From Candidatus Pseudobacter hemicellulosilyticus (GTDB taxonomy: Bacteria > Bacteroidota > Bacteroidia > Chitinophagales > Chitinophagaceae), in NCBI GenBank assembly GCA_029202545.1, contig CP119311.1:2914001-2978000 (forward strand): 64,000 nucleotides of DNA, in the 5' to 3' direction. The position numbers and the translations under genes were made by a program. The notes under the pieces were generated by a model. It was not told the DNA's origin. It was given only the letters and a program-made list of their open reading frames with translations, and searched no databases. The first letter of the stretch is position 1. Every line of letters begins with the position of its first letter. This document shows positions 26,712-34,369 of this stretch, piece after piece.

Positions 26712-26719
26712 CAAAATTA
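26712..26719 (-). promoter_or_regulatory. Candidate -7 promoter element of the MFS gene
   Basis: On the minus strand this reads TAATTTTG, an exact TAnnTTTG match. Only four bases separate it from the ATG at 26707, which would give an mRNA with no leader. Confidence 0.4.
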
Positions 26720-26832
26720 ACTGGCCGTTCGCAAACCTCCGGCAAAAAATATTAGGCACTGCTTTTTCTTTCTCCCGGAGGGAAAGATAAGGGTGTACCG
26801 GCCATAATGGGGTTGTTGCCAACAGCAGGGGG

Positions 26833-27465
26833 CTATGGTAATGAAAAATAATGCTGCCCGTTGTCAAAGTCCATTTCCAGGGCATCGGTGATCACCTGCA
26901 GGTGTTTTTCGTTGCCCAGGAAATCAGCGTTGCTGACGTCAATGAACAGGGTTTTGATGTTGTGCTGTTTAATATAGTTGGTATAGGTCTGCTGGATATT
27001 GAACAGGTACTCATCCGGGATGGCCTGCTCATAGGACCGGTTGCGCCTTTTGATATTGGCCTGCAGCTTCTGTACCGGCGCATGCAGGTAGATCAGGAGA
27101 TCCGGCTGTACCAGCTGCTGGTGGATGATGTCAAACAGCTTCTGGTAGAGGCGAAACTCTTCTTCGGGCAGGTTCACCTTGGCAAACAGCAGGCATTTGG
27201 TGAAGAGGTAATCGCTGATGGTGATGGACTGGAACATATCCTTGGTATGGATCAGCTCCTTAAGCTGTTTGTAGCGTTCCGCCATAAAGAAAAGCTCCAG
27301 CGGGAAAGCGTACTGCTGGGGATTCTCGTAGAATTTGCTCAGGAAGGGATTGTCGGCAAAGCCTTCCAGGATCAGCCGGGCATTGTATTTCCTGGCCAGC
27401 AGATGGGACAGGGTGGTTTTCCCTGCACCAATATTGCCTTCGATGGTGATAAAGTGATACTTCAT
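26833..27465 (-). CDS. Deoxynucleoside kinase family protein
   Basis: A 210-residue kinase. The P-loop GNIGAGKTT is at residues 10-18, right after the start MKYHFITIE. It also has the ERYKQL helix, the TISDYLF segment in the position of the DRS-type substrate motif, and the LID arginines in IKRRNRSYEQ. The family phosphorylates deoxynucleosides (deoxyadenosine or deoxyguanosine type) in salvage. The ATG at 27465 is chosen because the beta strand and P-loop start immediately. It lies 75 bp downstream of folK on the same strand, an arrangement I recall from other Bacteroidota. Confidence 0.9.
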   Translation of the reverse strand: MKYHFITIEGNIGAGKTTLSHLLARKYNARLILEGFADNPFLSKFYENPQQYAFPLELFFMAERYKQLKELIHTKDMFQSITISDYLFTKCLLFAKVNLPEEEFRLYQKLFDIIHQQLVQPDLLIYLHAPVQKLQANIKRRNRSYEQAIPDEYLFNIQQTYTNYIKQHNIKTLFIDVSNADFLGNEKHLQVITDALEMDFDNGQHYFSLP

Positions 27466-27540
27466 GGAATCAGTCCCAAAGAAAAGCAAATGACCCAACA
27501 AATGGAGGGGCGGACCCTGTTTGTGGAAAAATCGGTAACA

Positions 27541-28026
27541 TCAACCGGGCAGCCGCTCCACTTTCAGCGGATCGGTGCAGGCGGCCAGCAGTTGGGTCAC
27601 GGTTTGCCGGAGGACGGGATGCCCGTAGCCGGGGGCTATCTCTGCCAGCGGTTCCAGTACAAATCGCCGGGAAGTCATGGCCGGATGCGGTATGACCAGG
27701 TTAGGTTCGTCCCAGATTTCTTCATTATAGAAGAGGATATCGATATCAATGGTGCGGGGGCCGTTCTTTTCCAGCCGCTCCCGGCCCATGTCCAGTTCGG
27801 TTTCCAGTATAGCCTGCATCAGGTCAGGGGCGGCCAGCGGTGTTTCAATCAGCAGGGCCTGGTTGAGGAAGGCCTGCTGGTCGGTCTTACCCCAGGCGGC
27901 GGTCTCATACACACCGGACCGGGCTTTGACAGCGCCCAGCCGGTCATTGATCAGTTCCACGGCATGGCCCAGGTTTTGCAACCGGTTGCCCATATTACCG
28001 CCTATCAGTAAATACGCATAATTCAT
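27541..28026 (-). CDS. folK: 2-amino-4-hydroxy-6-hydroxymethyldihydropteridine pyrophosphokinase
   Basis: A 161-residue HPPK of folate biosynthesis; it moves pyrophosphate from ATP to 6-hydroxymethyl-7,8-dihydropterin. Family motifs are the N-terminal LLIGGNMGNR, SGVYETAAWG, the signature GPRTIDIDIL with metal-binding aspartates, and VIPHPAMTSRRFVLEPL. The length is normal for a monofunctional HPPK. It is divergent from sppA with a 59-bp gap and is followed by the deoxynucleoside kinase. Confidence 0.97.
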   Translation of the reverse strand: MNYAYLLIGGNMGNRLQNLGHAVELINDRLGAVKARSGVYETAAWGKTDQQAFLNQALLIETPLAAPDLMQAILETELDMGRERLEKNGPRTIDIDILFYNEEIWDEPNLVIPHPAMTSRRFVLEPLAEIAPGYGHPVLRQTVTQLLAACTDPLKVERLPG

Positions 28027-28085
28027 ATATTGCAGTTGATCAGGGCATCAAATATCAAAGAATTTTACCTAAAACCTTGTTGCAG

Positions 28086-29843
28086 ATGAAGAGCTTTTTT
28101 AAAATATTTTTCGCTACCCTGCTGGCCTTGTTCATTTTTTCGCTGATCAGTTTTTTTATTACGATGGGCGTGATCGCCGGCCTGGCCAGTTCCGGTAAAG
28201 AAGCTACGGGTAATAAAGCCGTACTGGTGCTGGACCTTTCTCAGCCCTTTGCAGAGATCAGTGAGCCCAATCCGCTGACCGGTATCGGCAACCGCCCGCA
28301 GTACGATGTTCCGTCGCTCTATGATGCAGTGCGGATGATCCGTCATGCCAAAGCAGACTCTGCCGTAAAAGGTATCTATATCAAATGTGCGGGCAACGCC
28401 AACAGCTTTGGCGCCAGCGAAGCTATCCGGAACGCCCTGCTGGACTTTCAAAGCACTAAAAAATTTGTGCTGGCCTATGGGGAAGTGATCTCCCAGGGTG
28501 GTTACCGCGTAGCCAACCTGGCGGATGAGCTGTACTGCCATCCAAAGGGTGGGGTAGACTGGCGGGGTTATGCTTTCCAGAACGTCTTCCTCAAAGGCGC
28601 GCTGGAAAAGCTGGCCATAGAACCCCAGATCTTTTACGCCGGCAAATTCAAAAGTGCTACCGAGCCTTTCCGGGAAACACAGATGACGGCTGCCAATAAA
28701 GAGCAGATGACCGTACTCATGAATGATCTTTATGCCGGTCTGCTGGAGCAGACAGCTGCCGCCCGTGAGCTGGATACTGCCACCCTGCACCGGTATGCCG
28801 ATCAGAACCTGATCCGCTCCGCTTCAGACGCGCTGCAATACAAACTGGTGGATGGTCTCAAATATGATGATGAGGTACAGGATATCCTGCGTACCAAACT
28901 GGGGCTTGGCAAAACAGCGAAGATCAATTTTGTCTCCCTGGGCAAATATGCGCAGGCGGTCAATTTTAAAAGGCAGGGCAGTGGCCGTATAGCCCTGATC
29001 TATGCGGAAGGCGATATTGTAGATGGTAAAGGCGGAGAAGGCATGATCGGGAGCGACCCCTATCGGCAGCTGATCCGCAAGGCCCGCTTTGATGACGATG
29101 TAAAAGCCATTGTGCTGCGCATCAATTCCGGTGGCGGCAGCGCCATGGCCAGTGAAAATATCTGGCGGGAGCTGACCCTGGCGCGGAAAGACAAACCCGT
29201 GGTGGTGAGCTTTGGCGATGTGTCTGCTTCCGGTGGGTATTACCTGTCCTGCAATGCGGACAGCATCTTTGCTGAGCCCGGCACCATCACCGGCTCTATT
29301 GGCGTATTCACCCTGCTGCCCAATATGCAGCAGTTCTTCAATAAGAAACTGGGCATCACTTTCGACGGCGTCAAGACCTCCCCCGATGCCGACATGATGT
29401 CCGTATCCAAGCCTCTCACGGAGATGCAGAAACGATTTGTGCAGGCCGAGATTGACAGCATCTATCATACCTTCCTCAGTCGCGTGGCCGAAGGCCGTAA
29501 ACTGACCCTGGCACAGGTGGACAGCATCGGGCAGGGCAGGGTATGGACCGGCAGCAGGGCCCTGCAGCTGGGACTGGTGGACAGGATCGGCGGGCTGGAT
29601 GCCGCAGTGGACTGCGCTGCAGGTATGGCCAAACTGAGCGAATACCGCCTGCGGGAATATCCTGAGCCCAGGAACTTTATGGACAGGCTGCTGGGCTCCT
29701 ACCAGGAAGAAGCGGCTGAAACGGCCCTGCAACGGGAACTGGGTACAGAAGGTTTGAAGACCTTCCGGAGCCTGCAAAGGCTGAAGGCCAGCCTGGGCGT
29801 ACACCAGGCGCGACTTCCATTTGAATTGGAAGTTCTTCCTTAG
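28086..29843 (+). CDS. sppA: Signal peptide peptidase SppA, 67K type
   Basis: A 585-residue membrane serine protease with tandem protease-fold halves. One N-terminal helix (FATLLALFIFSLISFFITMGVIAG, within residues 9-32) anchors it, with the catalytic domain in the periplasm. The catalytic dyad is split between the halves, as in E. coli SppA: Lys189 in GKFKSATEPF and Ser382 in DVSASGGYYLS. The enzyme degrades signal peptides left in the membrane after secretion. The ATG at 28086 follows in-frame TTG codons at 28077 and 28080 but is the natural start. Confidence 0.96.
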   Translation: MKSFFKIFFATLLALFIFSLISFFITMGVIAGLASSGKEATGNKAVLVLDLSQPFAEISEPNPLTGIGNRPQYDVPSLYDAVRMIRHAKADSAVKGIYIKCAGNANSFGASEAIRNALLDFQSTKKFVLAYGEVISQGGYRVANLADELYCHPKGGVDWRGYAFQNVFLKGALEKLAIEPQIFYAGKFKSATEPFRETQMTAANKEQMTVLMNDLYAGLLEQTAAARELDTATLHRYADQNLIRSASDALQYKLVDGLKYDDEVQDILRTKLGLGKTAKINFVSLGKYAQAVNFKRQGSGRIALIYAEGDIVDGKGGEGMIGSDPYRQLIRKARFDDDVKAIVLRINSGGGSAMASENIWRELTLARKDKPVVVSFGDVSASGGYYLSCNADSIFAEPGTITGSIGVFTLLPNMQQFFNKKLGITFDGVKTSPDADMMSVSKPLTEMQKRFVQAEIDSIYHTFLSRVAEGRKLTLAQVDSIGQGRVWTGSRALQLGLVDRIGGLDAAVDCAAGMAKLSEYRLREYPEPRNFMDRLLGSYQEEAAETALQRELGTEGLKTFRSLQRLKASLGVHQARLPFELEVLP

Positions 29844-29848
29844 TTTTG
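29820..29848 (+). promoter_or_regulatory. Bacteroidota-type promoter inside the end of sppA
   Basis: TTTG (29820-29823) and TAGTTTTG (29841-29848) are separated by 17 bp, a complete -33/-7 pair. The next ATG is at 29855, so transcription would begin at or next to the start codon of the ABC permease. Confidence 0.55.
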
Positions 29849-29854
29849 CCGCTT

Positions 29855-30955
29855 ATGCCGCAACCTTACAATCAAGTGACAGCCATGCTGGCCCTTACCA
29901 GGGCCAGCTGTAAAGCATTGTTCAAAAGCCCCCAGTCCGTTTTTTTCAACCTTTTTTTTCCCATCGTGCTGATCGCCATCTTTGGGGCGCTGGGCAGCAA
30001 CCGCGGCATTTCAGTGGATATTGCCTTTACCAAAAACAGTGATACCACCAATTATATCTATGCCGCCCTGGCCAACGACCCCGTGCTGGTGGTAGAACAT
30101 GCCACTGAAAAGGAACTGCAGGACCGCCTGGCCAAAGGCCGGGTGACCGCCCTGGTAGAGATCCGGAAACAGGACAGCAGCGCCCATACGGCCTATGATG
30201 TACACCTTAAGACCAGCTCGGCCGGTAAAAAGGACCTGCCCGTACTGGAATCTATCCTGCGCAATGTGATCACTGATGTAAATAACCGCGCCACGCCGCA
30301 GCACTATACCTATGCCAGCATCTCTGCCGAAGAAGTGCCGGGCAGGCATTACCGGATGATCGATTTTTACCTGCCGGGCATGCTGGGCTTCTCCCTGATC
30401 GGTTCGGCAGTATTTGGCGTGGCCTTCGTATTCTTTTCCTTCCGGGAGACCCTGGTCCTGAAGCGACTGTTCTCCACCCCCATCAAAAAAGGCTATATCG
30501 TGGTGGGCGAAAGCCTGGCCCGTATCATATTCCAGATGGCTACCGCTGTGGTGATCATCGGTTTCGGCAAACTCTTTTACGGTTTTACCCTGGCCCATGG
30601 CCTGGCCACTTTCTTTGAGCTGCTGCTGCTCTGCCTGCTGGGCCTCCTGGTATTCATGGGCTTTGGCTACGCTATCAGCGGTTTGTCCAAAACCCAGAAC
30701 GTGATCCCGGTATATGCCAACCTGTTCATGTTCCCCCAGTATTTCCTGTCGGGCACTTTCTTCCCGAAAGGCGCCCTGCCAGCCGGCATTCAGCCAGTCA
30801 TCAACTACCTGCCGCTGACGGCGCTCAATGATGCCATGCGCAAGGTGAGCTTTGAAGGGCTGCACCTCTGGGACCTGGGCTTTGAGCTGGCGGTCCTGCT
30901 GGGCTGGTGCGTGGTGGCCTATGCCCTGGCCATCAGGACATTCAAATGGGAATAA
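29855..30955 (+). CDS. ABC-2 type permease
   Basis: A 366-residue membrane protein of the ABC-2 family. It has an N-terminal helix (FNLFFPIVLIAIFGALG), a large extracytoplasmic loop (about residues 45-160) and five C-terminal helices, with the family landmark YFLSGTFFPKGALPAGIQPV before the last pair. Such permeases, with an ATPase, export drugs, lipids or polysaccharides. No ATPase gene is adjacent: sppA is upstream and an SRPBCC gene is downstream. The partner must be encoded elsewhere. The ATG at 29855 is preferred over an in-frame TTG at 29846 that lies inside the promoter. Confidence 0.88.
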   Translation: MPQPYNQVTAMLALTRASCKALFKSPQSVFFNLFFPIVLIAIFGALGSNRGISVDIAFTKNSDTTNYIYAALANDPVLVVEHATEKELQDRLAKGRVTALVEIRKQDSSAHTAYDVHLKTSSAGKKDLPVLESILRNVITDVNNRATPQHYTYASISAEEVPGRHYRMIDFYLPGMLGFSLIGSAVFGVAFVFFSFRETLVLKRLFSTPIKKGYIVVGESLARIIFQMATAVVIIGFGKLFYGFTLAHGLATFFELLLLCLLGLLVFMGFGYAISGLSKTQNVIPVYANLFMFPQYFLSGTFFPKGALPAGIQPVINYLPLTALNDAMRKVSFEGLHLWDLGFELAVLLGWCVVAYALAIRTFKWE

Positions 30956-30978
30956 ATTCATTCGTACAAATCCTTTCT

Positions 30979-31473
30979 ATGCGTTTAATCAAGTTAGCCC
31001 TGATCAGTTTTGTGGTCCTGTTTGCTATTGTGTATGGCATTTCCCTGATGATCCCCTCCCAGGTGCGGATATCCAGGGCCATTGATATCCAGGCCCCGGC
31101 TGATTCTATTTTACCCCGCCTCCGCGACCTTCGCTACTGGGAGCAATGGAACGGGCTGGTCAATAACCCCGATATGAGCGGGCAACTGTATACAATTGAT
31201 AGTTATAGCGCTGAGCAATTACAGGTGCGTCTGCAAGCTCCTGTGACCGATACTGTAAAAACGCTTTGGCGGCAACAGAATGGCAAAGAAATTGCAAGTG
31301 GTTTTACCTGGCATGAAGCAGGGGGCACCACCGTAGTGCAATGGTATTTTGATGTCCGGCTGCGCTGGTACCCCTGGGAAAAATTCGGCAGCATTATCTT
31401 TGACAAACAGTTAGGCCCGCCTATGGAGCAATCACTGGATAAGCTGAGAAAGCTGCTGGAGTCAGCCCGTTGA
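30979..31473 (+). CDS. SRPBCC-fold protein with N-terminal membrane anchor
   Basis: A 164-residue protein. One N-terminal hydrophobic helix (IKLALISFVVLFAIVYGISLMI) is followed by an SRPBCC/polyketide-cyclase-like domain: SRAIDIQAPADSILPRLRDL, WEQWNGLV, and TVVQWYFDVRLRWYPWEKFGS, and a C-terminal helix QSLDKLRKLLE. The fold binds hydrophobic ligands in a deep cavity; no enzymatic residue is defined. The ATG at 30979 begins the anchor. It starts 23 bp after the ABC permease and probably shares its transcript. Confidence 0.8.
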   Translation: MRLIKLALISFVVLFAIVYGISLMIPSQVRISRAIDIQAPADSILPRLRDLRYWEQWNGLVNNPDMSGQLYTIDSYSAEQLQVRLQAPVTDTVKTLWRQQNGKEIASGFTWHEAGGTTVVQWYFDVRLRWYPWEKFGSIIFDKQLGPPMEQSLDKLRKLLESAR

Positions 31474-31507
31474 GATTTTCTATTGAGTACTATAAAAAAC
31501 ATCATGT

Positions 31508-32020
31508 ATGAAAAAATTGTTGTTCCTGTCTACGATCGTGCTGGCCGGACTGCTGGCCAACGCGCAGGAGGATAAATCAAAACGTCCCAGCCCGCCCGCC
31601 ACTGTTTCTGAAACAACGGATAATGGCGTAAAGATCACCATTGATTACAGCCAGCCTGCACTGAAAGGACGCAAGGTAGGCGGTGAAGTGGCCCCTTATG
31701 GCCAGGTTTGGCGGACCGGCGCCAATGAAGCCACCACTTTTGAGGTGGACAAAGCGGTGAAAGTGGAAGGCAAGGAGCTGCCTGCGGGTAAATATGGCCT
31801 GTTCACCATTCCCAATCAGGAAGAATGGGTCATTATCTTCAACAAAACACCCAAGCAATGGGGCGCCTATAAATATGCAGAGGCAGATGATGTGCTGCGG
31901 GTAACGGTAAAAGCCGGCCAGGCGCCGCAAACAGTAGAGCGTTTGACCTTTACCATTGCCAAAACCGGCAAAGTAACCCTGTTATGGGGTGAAACAGCAG
32001 TGGAGTTCACGGTAGAGTAG
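31508..32020 (+). CDS. DUF2911 domain secreted protein
   Basis: A 170-residue exported protein with a signal peptide (MKKLLFLSTIVLAGLLANAQ) and the DUF2911 core: VKITIDYSQPALKGRKVGG, PYGQVWRTGANEATTFE, LPAGKYGLFTIP, and a final jelly-roll-like segment LTFTIAKTGKVTLLWG. The family is frequent in Bacteroidota and has no assigned activity. It starts 34 bp after the SRPBCC gene and ends before a strong terminator, so it likely closes that small operon. Confidence 0.92.
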   Translation: MKKLLFLSTIVLAGLLANAQEDKSKRPSPPATVSETTDNGVKITIDYSQPALKGRKVGGEVAPYGQVWRTGANEATTFEVDKAVKVEGKELPAGKYGLFTIPNQEEWVIIFNKTPKQWGAYKYAEADDVLRVTVKAGQAPQTVERLTFTIAKTGKVTLLWGETAVEFTVE

Positions 32021-32045
32021 GCAGCCCGGCTGCAAAAGAACTATA

Positions 32046-32076
32046 GGGCCGTACCCATTGGGAACGGCCCTTTTTT
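32046..32076 (+). terminator. Intrinsic terminator after DUF2911 gene
   Basis: The stem GGGCCGT/ACGGCCC (32046-32052 with 32064-32070) is followed by six T residues. It separates this operon from the sigma-factor locus. Confidence 0.88.
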
Positions 32077-32159
32077 ATTCCCTTCCGCCAGCGGTTACTA
32101 ACAATCGTTAACGGATCATAAAGGGAGATCCGGTTACCATCCATCAGGAAGGGAATGGC

Positions 32160-32175
32160 TACATTTGTACAAATG
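32160..32175 (+). promoter_or_regulatory. -7 promoter element overlapping a 14-bp palindrome
   Basis: TACATTTG (32160-32167) matches TAnnTTTG. It overlaps the perfect palindrome CATTTGTACAAATG (32162-32175), about 37 bp before the sigma-factor start. The palindrome could be an operator, but a few 14-bp palindromes are expected by chance in this window. Confidence 0.4.
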
Positions 32176-32203
32176 GATCAATAAATTGTAAATTGACGAC
32201 CGG

Positions 32204-32809
32204 TTGATAGCGGCAGGAAAATACCCCGAAGCTGAACTGTTACAGTTGGCCGCCAGTGGAGAAGAACCCGCTTTCACTGAGTTGTTCCGTTTATACCAAT
32301 ACCGCCTCTTCGGTTTCATCTATAAAATGACGGGTTCTGCGGACATGGCGGAGGATATTGTCCAGGAAGTCTTCCTGAAGCTCTGGCAGAACCGGCAGGA
32401 GCTGGGGGCCATCCAGCAGTTTTCCGCCTATCTTTTCCGGATGGCCCAGAACCAGGCCATCAACGCCTTTAAAAGAATGGCCAGGGAGACCCTGATCCTG
32501 GCCGAACTGCAGCAGTCCGTCCATCCCCAGCCTGACGCCGCTGATACCCTGGCGGCCCGGCAATTGGAAGAGACCCTGAAAAAGCTGATCAGCCAGCTGC
32601 CGCCCCAGCAACAGCTGATCTACCTGCTGAGCCGGGAACAGGGGCTGAAACACGAAGAAATAGCCGAGCGCCTGCGGATTGCACCCGGCACTGTCAAGAA
32701 CCATATGATCCAGGCCCTCCGCACCCTGCGGCAGCAACTGACCAATTACCCCGGCGCCTCCCTGTTCCTGCTTCATTTTATCAGCGTTGCCACCGCCTTT
32801 GAAAAATAA
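32204..32809 (+). CDS. ECF sigma-70 factor, FecI-like (PUL2)
   Basis: A 201-residue ECF sigma factor. Region 2 is FTELFRLYQYRLFGFIYKMT and AEDIVQEVFLKLW (region 2.2-2.4). Region 4 has LPPQQQLIYLLSREQGLKHEEIAERL followed by the recognition helix APGTVKNHMIQALRTLRQQL. There is no ATG before region 2, so TTG at 32204 is the probable start. It is followed by a FecR-type anti-sigma gene and an STN-SusC, the standard cell-surface signalling order, so it should direct transcription of the SusCD genes downstream. Confidence 0.92.
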   Translation: MIAAGKYPEAELLQLAASGEEPAFTELFRLYQYRLFGFIYKMTGSADMAEDIVQEVFLKLWQNRQELGAIQQFSAYLFRMAQNQAINAFKRMARETLILAELQQSVHPQPDAADTLAARQLEETLKKLISQLPPQQQLIYLLSREQGLKHEEIAERLRIAPGTVKNHMIQALRTLRQQLTNYPGASLFLLHFISVATAFEK

Positions 32810-32881
32810 TTGGCTTTTTTTTCAAAATGACTATGCCTGTTTTCCCTGCCGGTTGTCTTGCTGTAAGCGTAACCAAAATGT

Positions 32882-34189
32882 ATGATGCCGGAAGAGAGAA
32901 TTTACCTGCTGGCTACCCGTTTTTTTGAGGGTAGCATAACAGAACAAGAACAACATGAACTGGCCGGCTGGATAGAGCAGTCGGACAATGATGCCGCCCT
33001 GGCCGATCTCCTGGCCCGTGCCTGGGAAACCTACCGGCCTACCGCCGAGCTGATGGCCCTGGCCGATACCCGCCTCAAAGGCATGCCCCAGAAATGGTAT
33101 ATAGTTCCTGCTACCCAGCAGCCCGCTGCCGGACCAGATACCGCCGGAGCTGCTTCCGTCCCTGTGATTGCGCTGCCCGTAACCCGTAATATCTCCCGCA
33201 AAACAAATAAATGGTGGTGGGCCGCCGCCGCTGTACTGTTCCTGCTCCTGGCAGGTGCAGCCACCTGGCTTTTCCTGCCGCCCGGTAAGTCTTCAGAATC
33301 CCCAACCGCCAAAAACAATATTGTCCCGCCTGGTGGCAACAAAGCCATCCTTACCCTGGCCGATGGTTCAAACATTGTGCTGGACAGCATTGGTAATGGC
33401 CAGCTGGCCGCCCAGGGCAATGTGCAGATACTGAAGCAGGGAGATATGGTGTCCTATGTTTTCAAACAGGATGAGGACAACCTGCAGTCCCACCTTTATT
33501 TCAATACTATTGCCACTCCGCCTGGTGGTGAATACCGTATTGTACTGCCTGACGGCAGTAAGGTATGGTTGAATGCCGCTTCTTCCATCCGCTTCCCGGC
33601 CCGCTTTGCCGCTCATGAGCGCCGGGTGGCTGTTACCGGCGAATGTTATTTTGAAGTAGCTGCTGTCAATAATAGATCCGGCCAGAAACTACCCTTTATA
33701 GTAAGTGTTCATGCCGGTGATTATGCTGCTGTTGAAGGTAATATGGCGGATATCACTGTACTGGGTACTCAATTCAATGTAAACGCCTATGCCAATGAGC
33801 CATTGGTGAAAGCCACGCTGGTAGAAGGTCGTATCCGTATGGCCCTGCCTGATAACACAGATGCCGTTGAGCTGCAGCCGGGGGCACAGGCCAGGTTACA
33901 GCCGGGCGCCGGAAAAATTACCATAGACAGGAATGCAGACCTGGAGGAAGTGCTGGCCTGGCGCAACGGGGTGTTTTCCTTCAGCAATGCTGATATCCCT
34001 ACCGTTATGCGGCAGTTGCAGCGCTGGTATGATGTATCCGTTGTATATAACGGCGATCTGCCGGATGCCCGTTTTGAAGGCACTATTCCCCGGAACAGCA
34101 ACCTGGAAGAGGTGCTGGATATTATCCGGCAAACCAATCCCAACATACATGTAAAACTGGAAGGAAGGAAAATAAGGGTAACCCCCTGA
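32882..34189 (+). CDS. FecR-family anti-sigma factor (PUL2)
   Basis: A 435-residue protein. It has a short cytosolic N-terminal helix region (AGWIEQSDNDAALADLLARAWE) that binds the sigma factor, one membrane helix at about residues 105-125 (WWAAAAVLFLLLAGAATWLF), a periplasmic FecR domain (PPGGEYRIVLPDGSKVWLNA, VTGECYFEVA, GTQFNVNAYAN) and a C-terminal DUF4974 domain (FSFSNADIPTVMRQLQRWYD). It passes the signal from the STN domain of the transporter to the sigma factor. It begins with ATG ATG 72 bp after the sigma gene. Confidence 0.95.
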   Translation: MMPEERIYLLATRFFEGSITEQEQHELAGWIEQSDNDAALADLLARAWETYRPTAELMALADTRLKGMPQKWYIVPATQQPAAGPDTAGAASVPVIALPVTRNISRKTNKWWWAAAAVLFLLLAGAATWLFLPPGKSSESPTAKNNIVPPGGNKAILTLADGSNIVLDSIGNGQLAAQGNVQILKQGDMVSYVFKQDEDNLQSHLYFNTIATPPGGEYRIVLPDGSKVWLNAASSIRFPARFAAHERRVAVTGECYFEVAAVNNRSGQKLPFIVSVHAGDYAAVEGNMADITVLGTQFNVNAYANEPLVKATLVEGRIRMALPDNTDAVELQPGAQARLQPGAGKITIDRNADLEEVLAWRNGVFSFSNADIPTVMRQLQRWYDVSVVYNGDLPDARFEGTIPRNSNLEEVLDIIRQTNPNIHVKLEGRKIRVTP

Positions 34190-34369
34190 CCAGCACGATA
34201 GCAACCATATTCACCAAAACTAACCGAGCTTAAACATGAGAGAACACCCTCCCTGAACCGCGTTGACTGCCCGGTAAAACAAAAAACCGAAAGCGCGCCA
34301 ACGCTTCCGGCCAATTTGTGGGCATCGTCCAGCTTCGCAACTGAATTTATTGACCCAACAATTAAAAGT

